Shown here piece by piece: positions 19,278-25,927 of a stretch of DNA of 26,179 bases; the first letter of the stretch is position 1; each line of letters starts with the position of its first letter. The notes beneath the pieces were generated by a model. It searched no databases and was not told the DNA's origin. It worked only from the letters and a program-made list of their open reading frames with translations. The DNA lies in IMG/VR virus record IMGVR_UViG_3300020595_000171, positions 1 to 26,179 of that record; one strand, given 5' to 3'. This DNA is from a virus. A program made the translations under genes and the position numbers.

Positions 19278-20411
19278 ATGGCTAAACAATTCGATCGTCG
19301 AGGCAACGTTGTTGCTCACGACACTAAATATACTGGTGAAGAGTCAGTCTGGACAGGCGAGCTGACTCAAGAAGATTTCATGAGTCGTCGTTCAGTGATG
19401 CTCGGTTTTTACAATTACTACCTCGACAAGAAGGCTCTCCTGCCCGATGCTGATGAGTGGATCAAGCGCTGCATGTCTGCAGTAAAACTCCCTCAAAGCA
19501 TCATGCAGAATGAGTTGTCGTTCACCGTATTGAAGCTTATGCGGGCAAATAACCGAGGAATGGCTTTGGTCACTGAAGATACCAACGACTTCGAGATGAT
19601 TGAAACTGCAGTCGCTCGTGCTCAAGTTATTGCAAAGAAGGCTGCTGAAGATGCAAAGCAGAAAGCAAAGGAAAAGGATGCTGCTGTTGCGGTAACACCT
19701 TTGACGTCAGCAGCTGATGCTCAGGTCAATGAAGTCCTTTGTGACTTGGAGGAAATGTATGACAAGTGGGTTGTTGAAAAGACCAACAAACCTGTCGGCG
19801 TCAACCTCGGCGATATCTGCAAGAACCTCAAGATCAAGAAGACTGGTCAGTTTGTCGATTGGCTTGACAAGAACATTGATGAGCTCACTCGTGCTCTCAA
19901 CAAAGAAGATGAATTTGCTATTGAGGGCTACTCGTTTCTCAACAAGCCGTCACTTCGCAAATGGATCAAGGCACTCGAGGATATGAAAGCGTCCTTGAAG
20001 ATCACTCGAAAGGCTAAGAAAGGCGGCAAGCCTCGTGCAAAGAAGGTGAAGACGCCAGGCGAACAAACCAAACACCTCAAGTCCGCTGAAAAGGATGAAG
20101 ACACTGGAGTTGAAGCATTGCCTGTCTCGTCTATCATCGGCGCTCAAACGGTTGTCCTATATAACACCAAATACCGTGACGTCAACGTGCTGAAGTGTAA
20201 GTCAGGTGAAGGATTCACTGTGAAGGGTCAGGCCGTCCAAGGTGTGGCGGAGAAAGCATCGTATGGAGTGAAGCTCCGTAAGCCAGAAGAAGATCTGCAG
20301 CCACTGAAGGATGCAAAGAATCCCGACAAATACATTAAAGTGTTGACAGCGAAGCCAAAAGGGTTCAATATTAGATTCAATGACAACGTAATGGTCATCT
20401 ACGCAAAATAA
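19278..20411 (+). CDS. Hypothetical early protein, 377 aa
   Basis: No family recognised with certainty, although the N-terminal region (DRRGNVVAHDTKYTGEESVW, then MSRRSVMLGFYNYYLDKKAL) resembles conserved proteins of T4-like phages that I cannot name. The layout is as follows. A helical N-terminal domain covers residues 1-115, and a Lys/Ala coiled segment lies near 120-135 (AKKAAEDAKQKAKEK). A second helical domain (about 145-250) precedes a very basic linker (KAKKGGKPRAKKVKTPGEQ, near 255-275). A C-terminal beta-rich domain (about 285-377) begins VVLYNTKYRDVNVLK. Strong SD AAAGGA. The basic linker suggests nucleic-acid binding. It is upstream of gp33-gp59-gp32, so a replication or transcription role is possible. 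Confidence 0.66.
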   Translation: MAKQFDRRGNVVAHDTKYTGEESVWTGELTQEDFMSRRSVMLGFYNYYLDKKALLPDADEWIKRCMSAVKLPQSIMQNELSFTVLKLMRANNRGMALVTEDTNDFEMIETAVARAQVIAKKAAEDAKQKAKEKDAAVAVTPLTSAADAQVNEVLCDLEEMYDKWVVEKTNKPVGVNLGDICKNLKIKKTGQFVDWLDKNIDELTRALNKEDEFAIEGYSFLNKPSLRKWIKALEDMKASLKITRKAKKGGKPRAKKVKTPGEQTKHLKSAEKDEDTGVEALPVSSIIGAQTVVLYNTKYRDVNVLKCKSGEGFTVKGQAVQGVAEKASYGVKLRKPEEDLQPLKDAKNPDKYIKVLTAKPKGFNIRFNDNVMVIYAK

Positions 20412-20412
20412 A

Positions 20413-20814
20413 ATGGAAACTCCTGAAAAACTACTAAGTCTCATTGATGAGACTATCACTAAAGCCTCACGGCTTCATCCTAAAGTGTCAGCAGATGCCA
20501 AAGGGATGATTAATAACCTGTTGGACATGCGTAACCTCATTGTTGCTGATGAACACGAAAAGGCAAAACCTAAGGTTGAGAATGCTCTTGAAAAGAAGTT
20601 GACTGCGTTCAATGTCAACGATAAGGTGACCGTTCATCTCACTGAAGCAGGTGTCAGATACGTTAAGGCGAATATCACTGGATGGCAACGGAAGCTTAAG
20701 CGTGACGGCCTTTGGACTGATCAGATGTGGTGCGTCATGCAGGACTTCGGTCCAAGGATCGTTTTCGGGGGTGAGCAACTATTCAATTCTAACGTCATAC
20801 TACAAACAAAATAA
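20413..20814 (+). CDS. Hypothetical early protein, 133 aa
   Basis: No family recognised. Residues 1-60 look helical (EKLLSLIDETITKASRLHP, MINNLLDMRNLIVADEHEK). From about residue 70 a beta-rich SH3-like domain begins (NVNDKVTVHLTEAGVRYVKA, then QMWCVMQDFGPRIVFGGEQLF). Such small barrel domains often bind RNA or peptides. It starts one base after the previous stop without an SD, so coupling is likely. Confidence 0.64.
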   Translation: METPEKLLSLIDETITKASRLHPKVSADAKGMINNLLDMRNLIVADEHEKAKPKVENALEKKLTAFNVNDKVTVHLTEAGVRYVKANITGWQRKLKRDGLWTDQMWCVMQDFGPRIVFGGEQLFNSNVILQTK

Positions 20815-20817
20815 ATC

Positions 20818-21057
20818 ATGGGCTCATTAAACGCTATTCCTATCCTTGGCTGGATTATCTCAATTCTCTGTGCAATGTCACTTGCAGTTCCCTTTTGGAT
20901 CTGCTGGACAGTCTGTGCTATCGGTGCAACTCTATTCCCCTTCTTGCCTGCCGCATGGGTTGCATTAGGGTTCTGGCAAACCGTTGGGCTGTTCACCTGT
21001 TTATCAATTGCAAAGTTGATGGTCTTCCCACGATTTGCATCAGTCAATAACGGCTAA
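20818..21057 (+). CDS. Small membrane protein, 79 aa
   Basis: Very hydrophobic: about residues 6-22 (AIPILGWIISILCAMSL), 23-45 (AVPFWICWTVCAIGATLF) and 46-70 (a third hydrophobic stretch containing WVALGFWQTVGLFT) could form three membrane passes. There is little else apart from a short polar tail. It is embedded in the early operon just upstream of gp33, so it may alter the host membrane, for example in superinfection exclusion. No family recognised. Confidence 0.62.
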   Translation: MGSLNAIPILGWIISILCAMSLAVPFWICWTVCAIGATLFPFLPAAWVALGFWQTVGLFTCLSIAKLMVFPRFASVNNG

Positions 21058-21077
21058 TCAATCACTCATTCTCACTA

Positions 21078-21323
21078 ATGATAATTCAACGATTTACTAA
21101 AGAAAGCTTTACGCATCAAGTTGAGCGGATCGTCAGAAAAGACAAACTCACTTACATTGAAGCTATCATTGATATCTGCAGTGAGAATGAGATTGATCCT
21201 CGTGACGCCCCTCAGCTTTTCGAAGACATCCTACGTCAACGTATTAAAGATGAGGCAGCACGTCGCGGTTCTACAAAGAAGACTCGTGAAGACCGCGTGA
21301 CACAGCATCGAGCATTATTCTAA
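21078..21323 (+). CDS. 33: Late-transcription coactivator gp33
   Basis: An 81-residue protein whose core (VERIVRKDKLTYIEAIIDIC, then SENEIDPRDAPQLFEDIL) matches the gp33 pattern of T4-like phages: an amphipathic helix, then the SYxEAI-x2-YC-type stretch. gp33 binds the host RNA polymerase beta flap and, with gp55 and the sliding clamp gp45, activates TATAAATA late promoters. Those promoters are present throughout this window. The C-terminus QHRALF resembles a clamp-binding peptide (Q-x3-LF), fitting its contact with gp45. T4 gp33 is about 112 residues, so this is shorter. Position directly before gp59 and gp32 is as in T4 and makes the assignment secure. Confidence 0.82.
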   Translation: MIIQRFTKESFTHQVERIVRKDKLTYIEAIIDICSENEIDPRDAPQLFEDILRQRIKDEAARRGSTKKTREDRVTQHRALF

Positions 21324-21326
21324 CGA

Positions 21327-21929
21327 ATGGCAAAGTACTATCCGAAAGATCTCTATTACATTGATACAGCGATCAAGTTACACTTCAAAGATGAGAAGTT
21401 CGACGCGTTCAAGTATCGTATGCGAGTGCGTAAAGTATCCGACGCGACATTCGAGCGCAATCGCTTCTTTACACAGTACGTCCGATGGACAGAGAAGCTC
21501 AATGGGCGAAACATTCATCCTATTGAGTTTGTGCTATCCAACGTTCTTGCAGGTGAGACCGTCTTGTTTAACTATACTCTTGAGAACTATGAAGAGTGGC
21601 GTGGCAAGATGGAGAGTCTCAATTACAAACTCATCGCGCAGTTAAATGAGGTGATGGCAGACAATAACATTGACAAGTTCGCAGAACTGTTTACAATTGA
21701 TACTTCACAGTCGGACTATCCAATCATCGTAGAAGCGTACTTGGATAAAAAGATTTCATTAGAAGCAATTACTGTTATAAATATGTTTGTCAAGCTTACC
21801 ACGAAGCTCAAGATTACAAACCTTGGGTGGGAAGACATACGACTAAACATAAAGAAATACGAACCATTTTTAAGTAGGATGATTAACGTCGATAAGATGA
21901 AAGTCAAACTGCTTAAGACATACAAATAA
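21327..21929 (+). CDS. 59: Helicase loader gp59
   Basis: A 200-residue, Lys/Arg-rich, helical protein matching gp59 of T4-like phages (217 aa in T4). gp59 loads the gp41 helicase on gp32-coated forked DNA and holds the polymerase in check. Conserved-looking blocks are the start (YYIDTAIKLHFKDEKFDAFKY), RNRFFTQYVRWTEKL, and the C-terminal DNA-binding-type segment (LSRMINVDKMKVKLLKTYK). The order gp33-gp59-gp32 is diagnostic. The start follows the gp33 stop by 3 nt without an SD. A perfect TATAAATA lies inside it at 21776-21783. Confidence 0.85.
   Translation: MAKYYPKDLYYIDTAIKLHFKDEKFDAFKYRMRVRKVSDATFERNRFFTQYVRWTEKLNGRNIHPIEFVLSNVLAGETVLFNYTLENYEEWRGKMESLNYKLIAQLNEVMADNNIDKFAELFTIDTSQSDYPIIVEAYLDKKISLEAITVINMFVKLTTKLKITNLGWEDIRLNIKKYEPFLSRMINVDKMKVKLLKTYK
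21776..21783 (+). promoter_or_regulatory. Possible internal late promoter for gene 32
   Basis: A perfect TATAAATA on the coding strand inside gene 59, about 173 nt before the gene 32 ATG. T4 gene 32 is known to have several upstream promoters, including late ones. Codon context (an Ile-Asn-Met-type stretch) could also explain it. Confidence 0.4.
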
Positions 21930-21955
21930 ACACAACTAAACACAAAGGAAATACT

Positions 21956-22885
21956 ATGGCATCATTCGCCGATCTAAAGAAAACAAGCACAGTTAACATC
22001 AGCGATCTCGTAAAGAAAGCTGAAGCAGAAACAAGTTCAAAGAAGTCATATACTGACGACCGTTTCTGGAAACCAACTCGTGATAAGTCAGGAAACGGAT
22101 ACGCAGTTATTCGATTCCTTCCAACCGCTGACCAACCTACACCGTGGGTTAAATACTTTGACCACTTTTTCAAGGGTCCTACTGGTCGTTGGTATGTCGA
22201 AAAGTCATTGACCACTATCGGTCAAGCTGACCCTCTCGCTGAAATCAACACTGAGCTTTGGAATCGTGAGACTTCAAGCAAGGCTGAAGAGGAAGCAAAT
22301 CACGAAATCGTTCGCAGCCGTAAGCGTAAGCTTCACTATGTTGCTAATGTTCTTGTTATTAGCGACCCAGCAAATCCTGAGAACGACGGTAAGGTGTTCC
22401 TCTACGACTTCGGTGCAAAGATCTTCCAGAAGGCGATCAATGCTATGCAGCCAGAGTTCCCTGACCAGAAACCATTCAACCCGTTTGATCTCTGGGGTGG
22501 TGCTAACTTCAGCATCCGTATCCGTAAGGTTTCAGGATATCCGAACTATGACGAGTCATCATTCGCCGCACCTGAAGAGTTGTTTGGTGGAGATGAAGAT
22601 AAGCTTAAGGCAACGTATGAAGTTACCCACGAAATTGGCGAGTTCATCGACCCTAAGAACTTCAAGTCATACGACGAGCTCAAGTTGAAGCTTGATCAAG
22701 TGTTGGGAACCGCCAAGACAGCTGATGCTGTGATTGAGCCTGCTGCTTCGGCAACAAGTGCACCGTCACAAGACTCACGTCCTACGTTCACAAGCGCGGA
22801 GACAGCAACTGAAGTGCCTGAATCATCTGGTGATCTGGATGAGGATATGGCGTTCTTCGATAAAGCCATCGACGACGAAGACTAA
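21956..22885 (+). CDS. 32: Single-stranded DNA-binding protein gp32
   Basis: A 309-residue SSB (301 in T4). The OB-fold core is recognisable: NGYAVIRFLPTADQPTPWVK, GPTGRWYVEKSLTT, LHYVANVLVISDPANPENDG, KVFLYDFGAKIFQKAINAM, FDLWGGANFSIRIRKVSGYP and FKSYDELKLKLDQVLGTA. A Ser/Ala/Thr-rich linker and an acidic tail (DLDEDMAFFDKAIDDED) bind partner proteins. The segment aligned with the T4 zinc site (SLTTIGQADPLAEINTELWN) has no cysteine, so this is a zinc-less gp32. SD AGGA precedes ATG 21956, and a terminator follows. The N-terminus carries a modified basic cooperativity region. Confidence 0.95.
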   Translation: MASFADLKKTSTVNISDLVKKAEAETSSKKSYTDDRFWKPTRDKSGNGYAVIRFLPTADQPTPWVKYFDHFFKGPTGRWYVEKSLTTIGQADPLAEINTELWNRETSSKAEEEANHEIVRSRKRKLHYVANVLVISDPANPENDGKVFLYDFGAKIFQKAINAMQPEFPDQKPFNPFDLWGGANFSIRIRKVSGYPNYDESSFAAPEELFGGDEDKLKATYEVTHEIGEFIDPKNFKSYDELKLKLDQVLGTAKTADAVIEPAASATSAPSQDSRPTFTSAETATEVPESSGDLDEDMAFFDKAIDDED

Positions 22886-22904
22886 GATAAAGTCAAAACC
22901 TTTC

Positions 22905-22937
22905 AAAGTGCATTCAGTAATGGGTGCACTTTTTTTT
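22905..22937 (+). terminator. Terminator after gene 32
   Basis: AAAGTGCA (22905-22912) pairs perfectly with TGCACTTT (22925-22932) around a 12-nt loop, and a T-tract runs to 22937. It lies between convergent genes. On the other strand the hairpin lacks a T-run. Confidence 0.9.
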
Positions 22938-22944
22938 GGGTCAC

Positions 22945-24381
22945 TTAAAAGTCATGAACCACGCTCTGCTGTGGGAATCCGTTGTTATTGACCACAGTCA
23001 TGTTTGAGTTCTTCGTTGAGTTATCACTCACATTACTGATAGGAACAACTGTTGCCTGAGAACCAGCATTGCTTTGTCGTTGTGCAGTGTCATTAACGTA
23101 TGCTTGCGCCAACTGTGACTGTTGAGTTGATTTGTTTTTACCAATTTGTGGTATAGCTTGCTCAGCTGGAGTTTTAGATCTAACTGTAATTGGTGATTCA
23201 ATGTCTTCACCAGTCTTCTTATTAATACCTGCGTACTTGTAGATAGATTCAGGAATAGCCTTTGCGGTTAGACCAGCAATACTTGTATACCACTTCTTCC
23301 CACTCTTAGGGCGAGGTAAAATGCTTTTAAGCAATGCCTTCATAACGTCATTGATCTTATCACTAAAGTCAGACACGTTAAGCATGTTTCCAATTCCATC
23401 CGCAGCACTTGATAGCATTGATTTGAGTGTGTCAATAGGACTGCTGATTGCCTCATAGATCTTGAATCCAATGTCTCCCAACCATTCACCTGCTGTTCCT
23501 AGCCAGTTGAGTAATGTCATGAAGCCATCTTTGAAATTCATTTCAGCAAGCATCGACTCAAGTAAATCGAATCCAAGCATGCCCGCAATCTTTTTGCTTA
23601 GCCATAGGATAATATCGACAGGCCATCCAAACATTGTTGACACGAAATCAGTGAAACCTAATTTGAATGCTTCAAAGGGCCCAACCATGTCCTTCTCCTT
23701 CATAAATGTAAGTATGCCGCGAAAAATTCCAGCGACTACAGTTAGTGGGAATATCACACCTTTGGTAAAAGCTTTCATTGTTGATAAGAATCCCATCAGA
23801 CCACCGCCGCCAGTAAGTAATGGGACGATGGTGCCACTAAAGAATGTGACTGTTGCTGCAACAGCACCCCATGCCTTTTTAAGATGTCCAGCGAGATCCG
23901 CAATCATGCCGCCAATCTGAGTTTTCTTGCCAAATTCTAACAACTTCTTACCGCCTCTCTTTGCTGCGTCCTTCAGTCTGGCCTTCGCTGCCTCACGAGC
24001 ATCTTCTCCTTCTTGCAAATCATCTCCAGCTTCATCTCGCTCACGTTGCTTGAATATACCAAGGATACCACCAAGGCGGTCACCAAGTAAAGCCAGACCA
24101 GTCTTCAAGATCTCTTGAGTCTCTTCCTCAGCAGCAACAACGTCATCGTTTGAGTTAATGACTGCTTCAGCAGAATCATTTGTCACGTCTTCAACCAACG
24201 CAGTCATTGGTTGGATAGAGTTCGACAAAGACAGCTTCAGTTCTTCAATCAGTTCGCCAAGGAACAGGAAACCTTCTTCAAAGATCGGTTTAATATCGAG
24301 CGCGACATTCAATGCCTCGTTCTCTATCATATTTGATTCCTGAAGTTCTTCAACAACTGATGTAAATGCACCTTTAGTCAT
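22945..24381 (-). CDS. Tape-measure / gp29-like tail length protein
   Basis: A 478-residue, largely helical protein. Residues 1-100 are helical with acidic repeats, and 105-145 are a charged coiled segment (QRERDEAGDDLQEGEDAREA). About 160-310 is hydrophobic with glycine-rich segments (FFSGTIVPLLTGGGGLMGFL, PLTVVAGIFRGILTFM, WPVDIILWLSKKIAGMLGFD). After about 395 a Gln/Asn/Ser-rich tail ends VVNNNGFPQQSVVHDF. This helical-hydrophobic-Gly profile is typical of tape measures. The upstream frameshifting chaperone pair supports it, since those genes directly precede the tape measure in tailed phages. T4 gp29 (590 aa) is the functional counterpart. At about 1.5 angstrom per residue it would set a tail of roughly 72 nm. 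It starts on a leaderless late mRNA. Confidence 0.68.
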   Translation of the reverse strand: MTKGAFTSVVEELQESNMIENEALNVALDIKPIFEEGFLFLGELIEELKLSLSNSIQPMTALVEDVTNDSAEAVINSNDDVVAAEEETQEILKTGLALLGDRLGGILGIFKQRERDEAGDDLQEGEDAREAAKARLKDAAKRGGKKLLEFGKKTQIGGMIADLAGHLKKAWGAVAATVTFFSGTIVPLLTGGGGLMGFLSTMKAFTKGVIFPLTVVAGIFRGILTFMKEKDMVGPFEAFKLGFTDFVSTMFGWPVDIILWLSKKIAGMLGFDLLESMLAEMNFKDGFMTLLNWLGTAGEWLGDIGFKIYEAISSPIDTLKSMLSSAADGIGNMLNVSDFSDKINDVMKALLKSILPRPKSGKKWYTSIAGLTAKAIPESIYKYAGINKKTGEDIESPITVRSKTPAEQAIPQIGKNKSTQQSQLAQAYVNDTAQRQSNAGSQATVVPISNVSDNSTKNSNMTVVNNNGFPQQSVVHDF

Positions 24382-24386
24382 GCAAT

Positions 24387-24394
24387 TATTTATG
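24387..24394 (-). promoter_or_regulatory. T4-type late promoter CATAAATA for the tape-measure gene
   Basis: On the - strand, CATAAATA-ATTGC-ATG puts the predicted start (6 nt after the last A) exactly on the A of ATG 24381. It contains the TAA stop of the upstream -1 frame, as the 12395 promoter contains its upstream stop. Confidence 0.82.
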
Positions 24395-25294
24395 AAGACT
24401 TCTGGTTTTTAATTCGATCGTTCTCTTCCTTTACGTGCTGAATAAGCAACGAAACATAAATTTCGCGTTCAAAAGGTAACATATCGTCCAGCTCTGACAA
24501 AGAGTAGCCATGATGTTGCATCATTACGAAGTTCATTCGGTAATGATTCTCCAGACTCTCATGACAAAGCGCTACCCTAAAAAAGATTCGAGCCCTTTCA
24601 AGACGATCTTATTTTCATATCCACACTTTGAACATTTCCAAGTATGAGTATACTCCATAGATGGTTGGTTGGACACGTATTCTTGAATCTTCTTTAGCTG
24701 CCCTGCAGTCATAGAACCAATAAACTCATCAAGTTCAGCCTTTGGCACATCCTTAACATCCCACACATCTTCAGCATCAAAGATGTTGACAATGGCTGAA
24801 CGGATGAGTCGTTGAATAGTATCAGGCGAAAGTTTTTTCATGTCCTGCTCATTCATTGTCTGAAGGATAGTAGCAGGAATGTGCTTCAATGTAACACCTA
24901 GCTTGTCGTTGAGACGAACGACAGGATCACTCTTCTCGCCTGCTGGATATACAAACTCAATATCCTCAATAGAGATATCAATTGTCTCCTCTTGATCACA
25001 GCCTTCACGCCCACACTTAAGTGTTACTTCAATGTTCTCACCCATCGACTTTGAACGCAACTGTAGGAAGATGAACTCGAAATCATATAGCGTTAGATCA
25101 TTTGAATCAAAGTCACCAATAATACAGTTCTCAATCAACTGCATGATATTTTTGGTGATGACTTTAATATCACCTGTCTCCATTGCGATAAGCAAAGCCT
25201 TCTCCTCTTTAACAAGGTAAGGACGGAATGTAATTGACTTGCCAGTAGATGGCAATGTTGTTGTGTAGTGGGTTGTTTCTAATTTTGGGAGCAT
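24390..25294 (-). CDS. Predicted -1 frameshift fusion of gp26-type protein with small C-terminal domain (about 301 aa)
   Basis: Translation of the gp26-type gene reaches the zero-frame codons TCT TTT TTA (24586-24578), which contain the heptamer T TTT TTA. A -1 slip would bypass the TAG at 24572 and continue FFRVALCHESLENHYRMN, then FVMMQHHGYSLSELDDMLPF, then EREIYVSLLIQHVKEEN and end at TAA (24392-24390). The added 62 codons resemble the short T-type domain of frameshifted tail chaperones (HGYSLSELDDMLPFERE pattern, then a charged helix). An internal ATG at 24536 with GGAG 12 nt upstream could also give the last 48 residues alone. This gene pair precedes the tape measure, as lambda G and GT do. 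The frame arrangement is read directly; the slippage itself is inference. T4 has gene 51 after 26, and whether this domain is its counterpart is open. Confidence 0.68.
24572..25294 (-). CDS. 26: Baseplate hub / tail chaperone gp26-type protein (unshifted, 240 aa)
   Basis: Matches the T4 gp26-type baseplate family: the start MLPKLETTHYTTTLPSTGKS, the helical ALLIAMETGDIKVITKNIMQ, and an internal zinc-type pair CGREGC. A C-terminal zinc ribbon (WKCSKCGYEN, about 225-234) pairs with the earlier cysteines. T4 gp26 (208 aa) is needed for assembly of the central hub. The zero-frame product ends KGLESFLG. TATAAAAT directly abuts the ATG, which fits no standard spacing, so its promoter is uncertain. 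In this position it probably acts with the tape measure as an assembly chaperone rather than as a permanent structural part. Confidence 0.8.
   Translation of the reverse strand: MLPKLETTHYTTTLPSTGKSITFRPYLVKEEKALLIAMETGDIKVITKNIMQLIENCIIGDFDSNDLTLYDFEFIFLQLRSKSMGENIEVTLKCGREGCDQEETIDISIEDIEFVYPAGEKSDPVVRLNDKLGVTLKHIPATILQTMNEQDMKKLSPDTIQRLIRSAIVNIFDAEDVWDVKDVPKAELDEFIGSMTAGQLKKIQEYVSNQPSMEYTHTWKCSKCGYENKIVLKGLESFLG
24578..24584 (-). promoter_or_regulatory. Slippery heptamer T TTT TTA (-1 frameshift site)
   Basis: The heptamer fits the X XXY YYZ rule in the correct register, 3 codons before the zero-frame stop. An AAAGGG lies 8 nt upstream (possible internal SD stimulator). The nearest strong downstream stem (8 bp, 24540-24547 with 24520-24527) begins about 30 nt after the site, further than usual. 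Confidence 0.7.
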
Positions 25295-25312
25295 ATTTTA
25301 TATATGCAAGAC

Positions 25313-25921
25313 CTACTGGCTATTCTGTACCTCAGCAGGGACACTTGTATTACTATTACCTGTTGATGAATCCTTGAACTTCTCATAAGTAAATGTTACA
25401 GCAATCTTCGACACAACGTCTGAACCTGCAGCATCAAGGTCAAGCGAGTTGACACCAACCGGCCATGCATTCTCTAAAGTAACATCAAAGACAACATTGT
25501 CGTTACGGTCCAACTGCTCAATTAATAAATCAACTGCATAGTCATCACGATATGCCACAGTCCAATCATCTTTTGACACAATTTGGTCATGCCATTGCTT
25601 GAAGAACTTAACAATCGAGAACTTGCGTGTGATAGGGAATACCATGCTCACATCTTCATAGGTTCGAATGTTTGGATACTTGGTTGGGTTGCGGAATGTC
25701 TGGTTCTCAAACGAACCGATCTGGGAACCAGGGATTTGGACAGTCTCAGGCTGAAGCACAAGGTGATTGCCTCCAGTTGGTCGCTCATCGAGATCATTTA
25801 GCTTAATGCCCTCAACACCAGTGAATGAGATCTTAGGTGCGAATGTGACTCTAAAGCGATTAGGATTGATCGGTCCCAATTCGTTTGCAATCTGTGCTTT
25901 GAAGTTGTCTATGCTTGACAT
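25313..25921 (-). CDS. Tail-tube-fold protein (gp54/gp19-type baseplate tail tube)
   Basis: A 202-residue protein with the flow of T4 gp19-like tail tube proteins. It runs from NPNRFRVTFAPK through VQIPGSQIGSFENQTFRNPT (the attachment-type strand before the loop) and FPITRKFSIVKFFKQWHDQI to the end strands VTLENAWPVGVNSLDLDAAG and VSKIAVTFTYEKF, a characteristic tube-family C-terminus. It is longer than T4 gp19 (163) and shorter than gp54 (320). Its place among baseplate genes, rather than next to the sheath, suggests a gp54-type tube initiator rather than the main tube. It lies 18 nt upstream of the gp26-type gene. Confidence 0.7.
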   Translation of the reverse strand: MSSIDNFKAQIANELGPINPNRFRVTFAPKISFTGVEGIKLNDLDERPTGGNHLVLQPETVQIPGSQIGSFENQTFRNPTKYPNIRTYEDVSMVFPITRKFSIVKFFKQWHDQIVSKDDWTVAYRDDYAVDLLIEQLDRNDNVVFDVTLENAWPVGVNSLDLDAAGSDVVSKIAVTFTYEKFKDSSTGNSNTSVPAEVQNSQ

Positions 25922-25927
25922 GGTAAA

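Noticed and set aside
23462-23920. 152-codon open frame on the + strand inside the tape-measure-like gene
   Set aside because: Antisense shadow; Ser/Pro-rich translation without family features, no promoter or SD. The - strand gene has a clear promoter and plausible protein.
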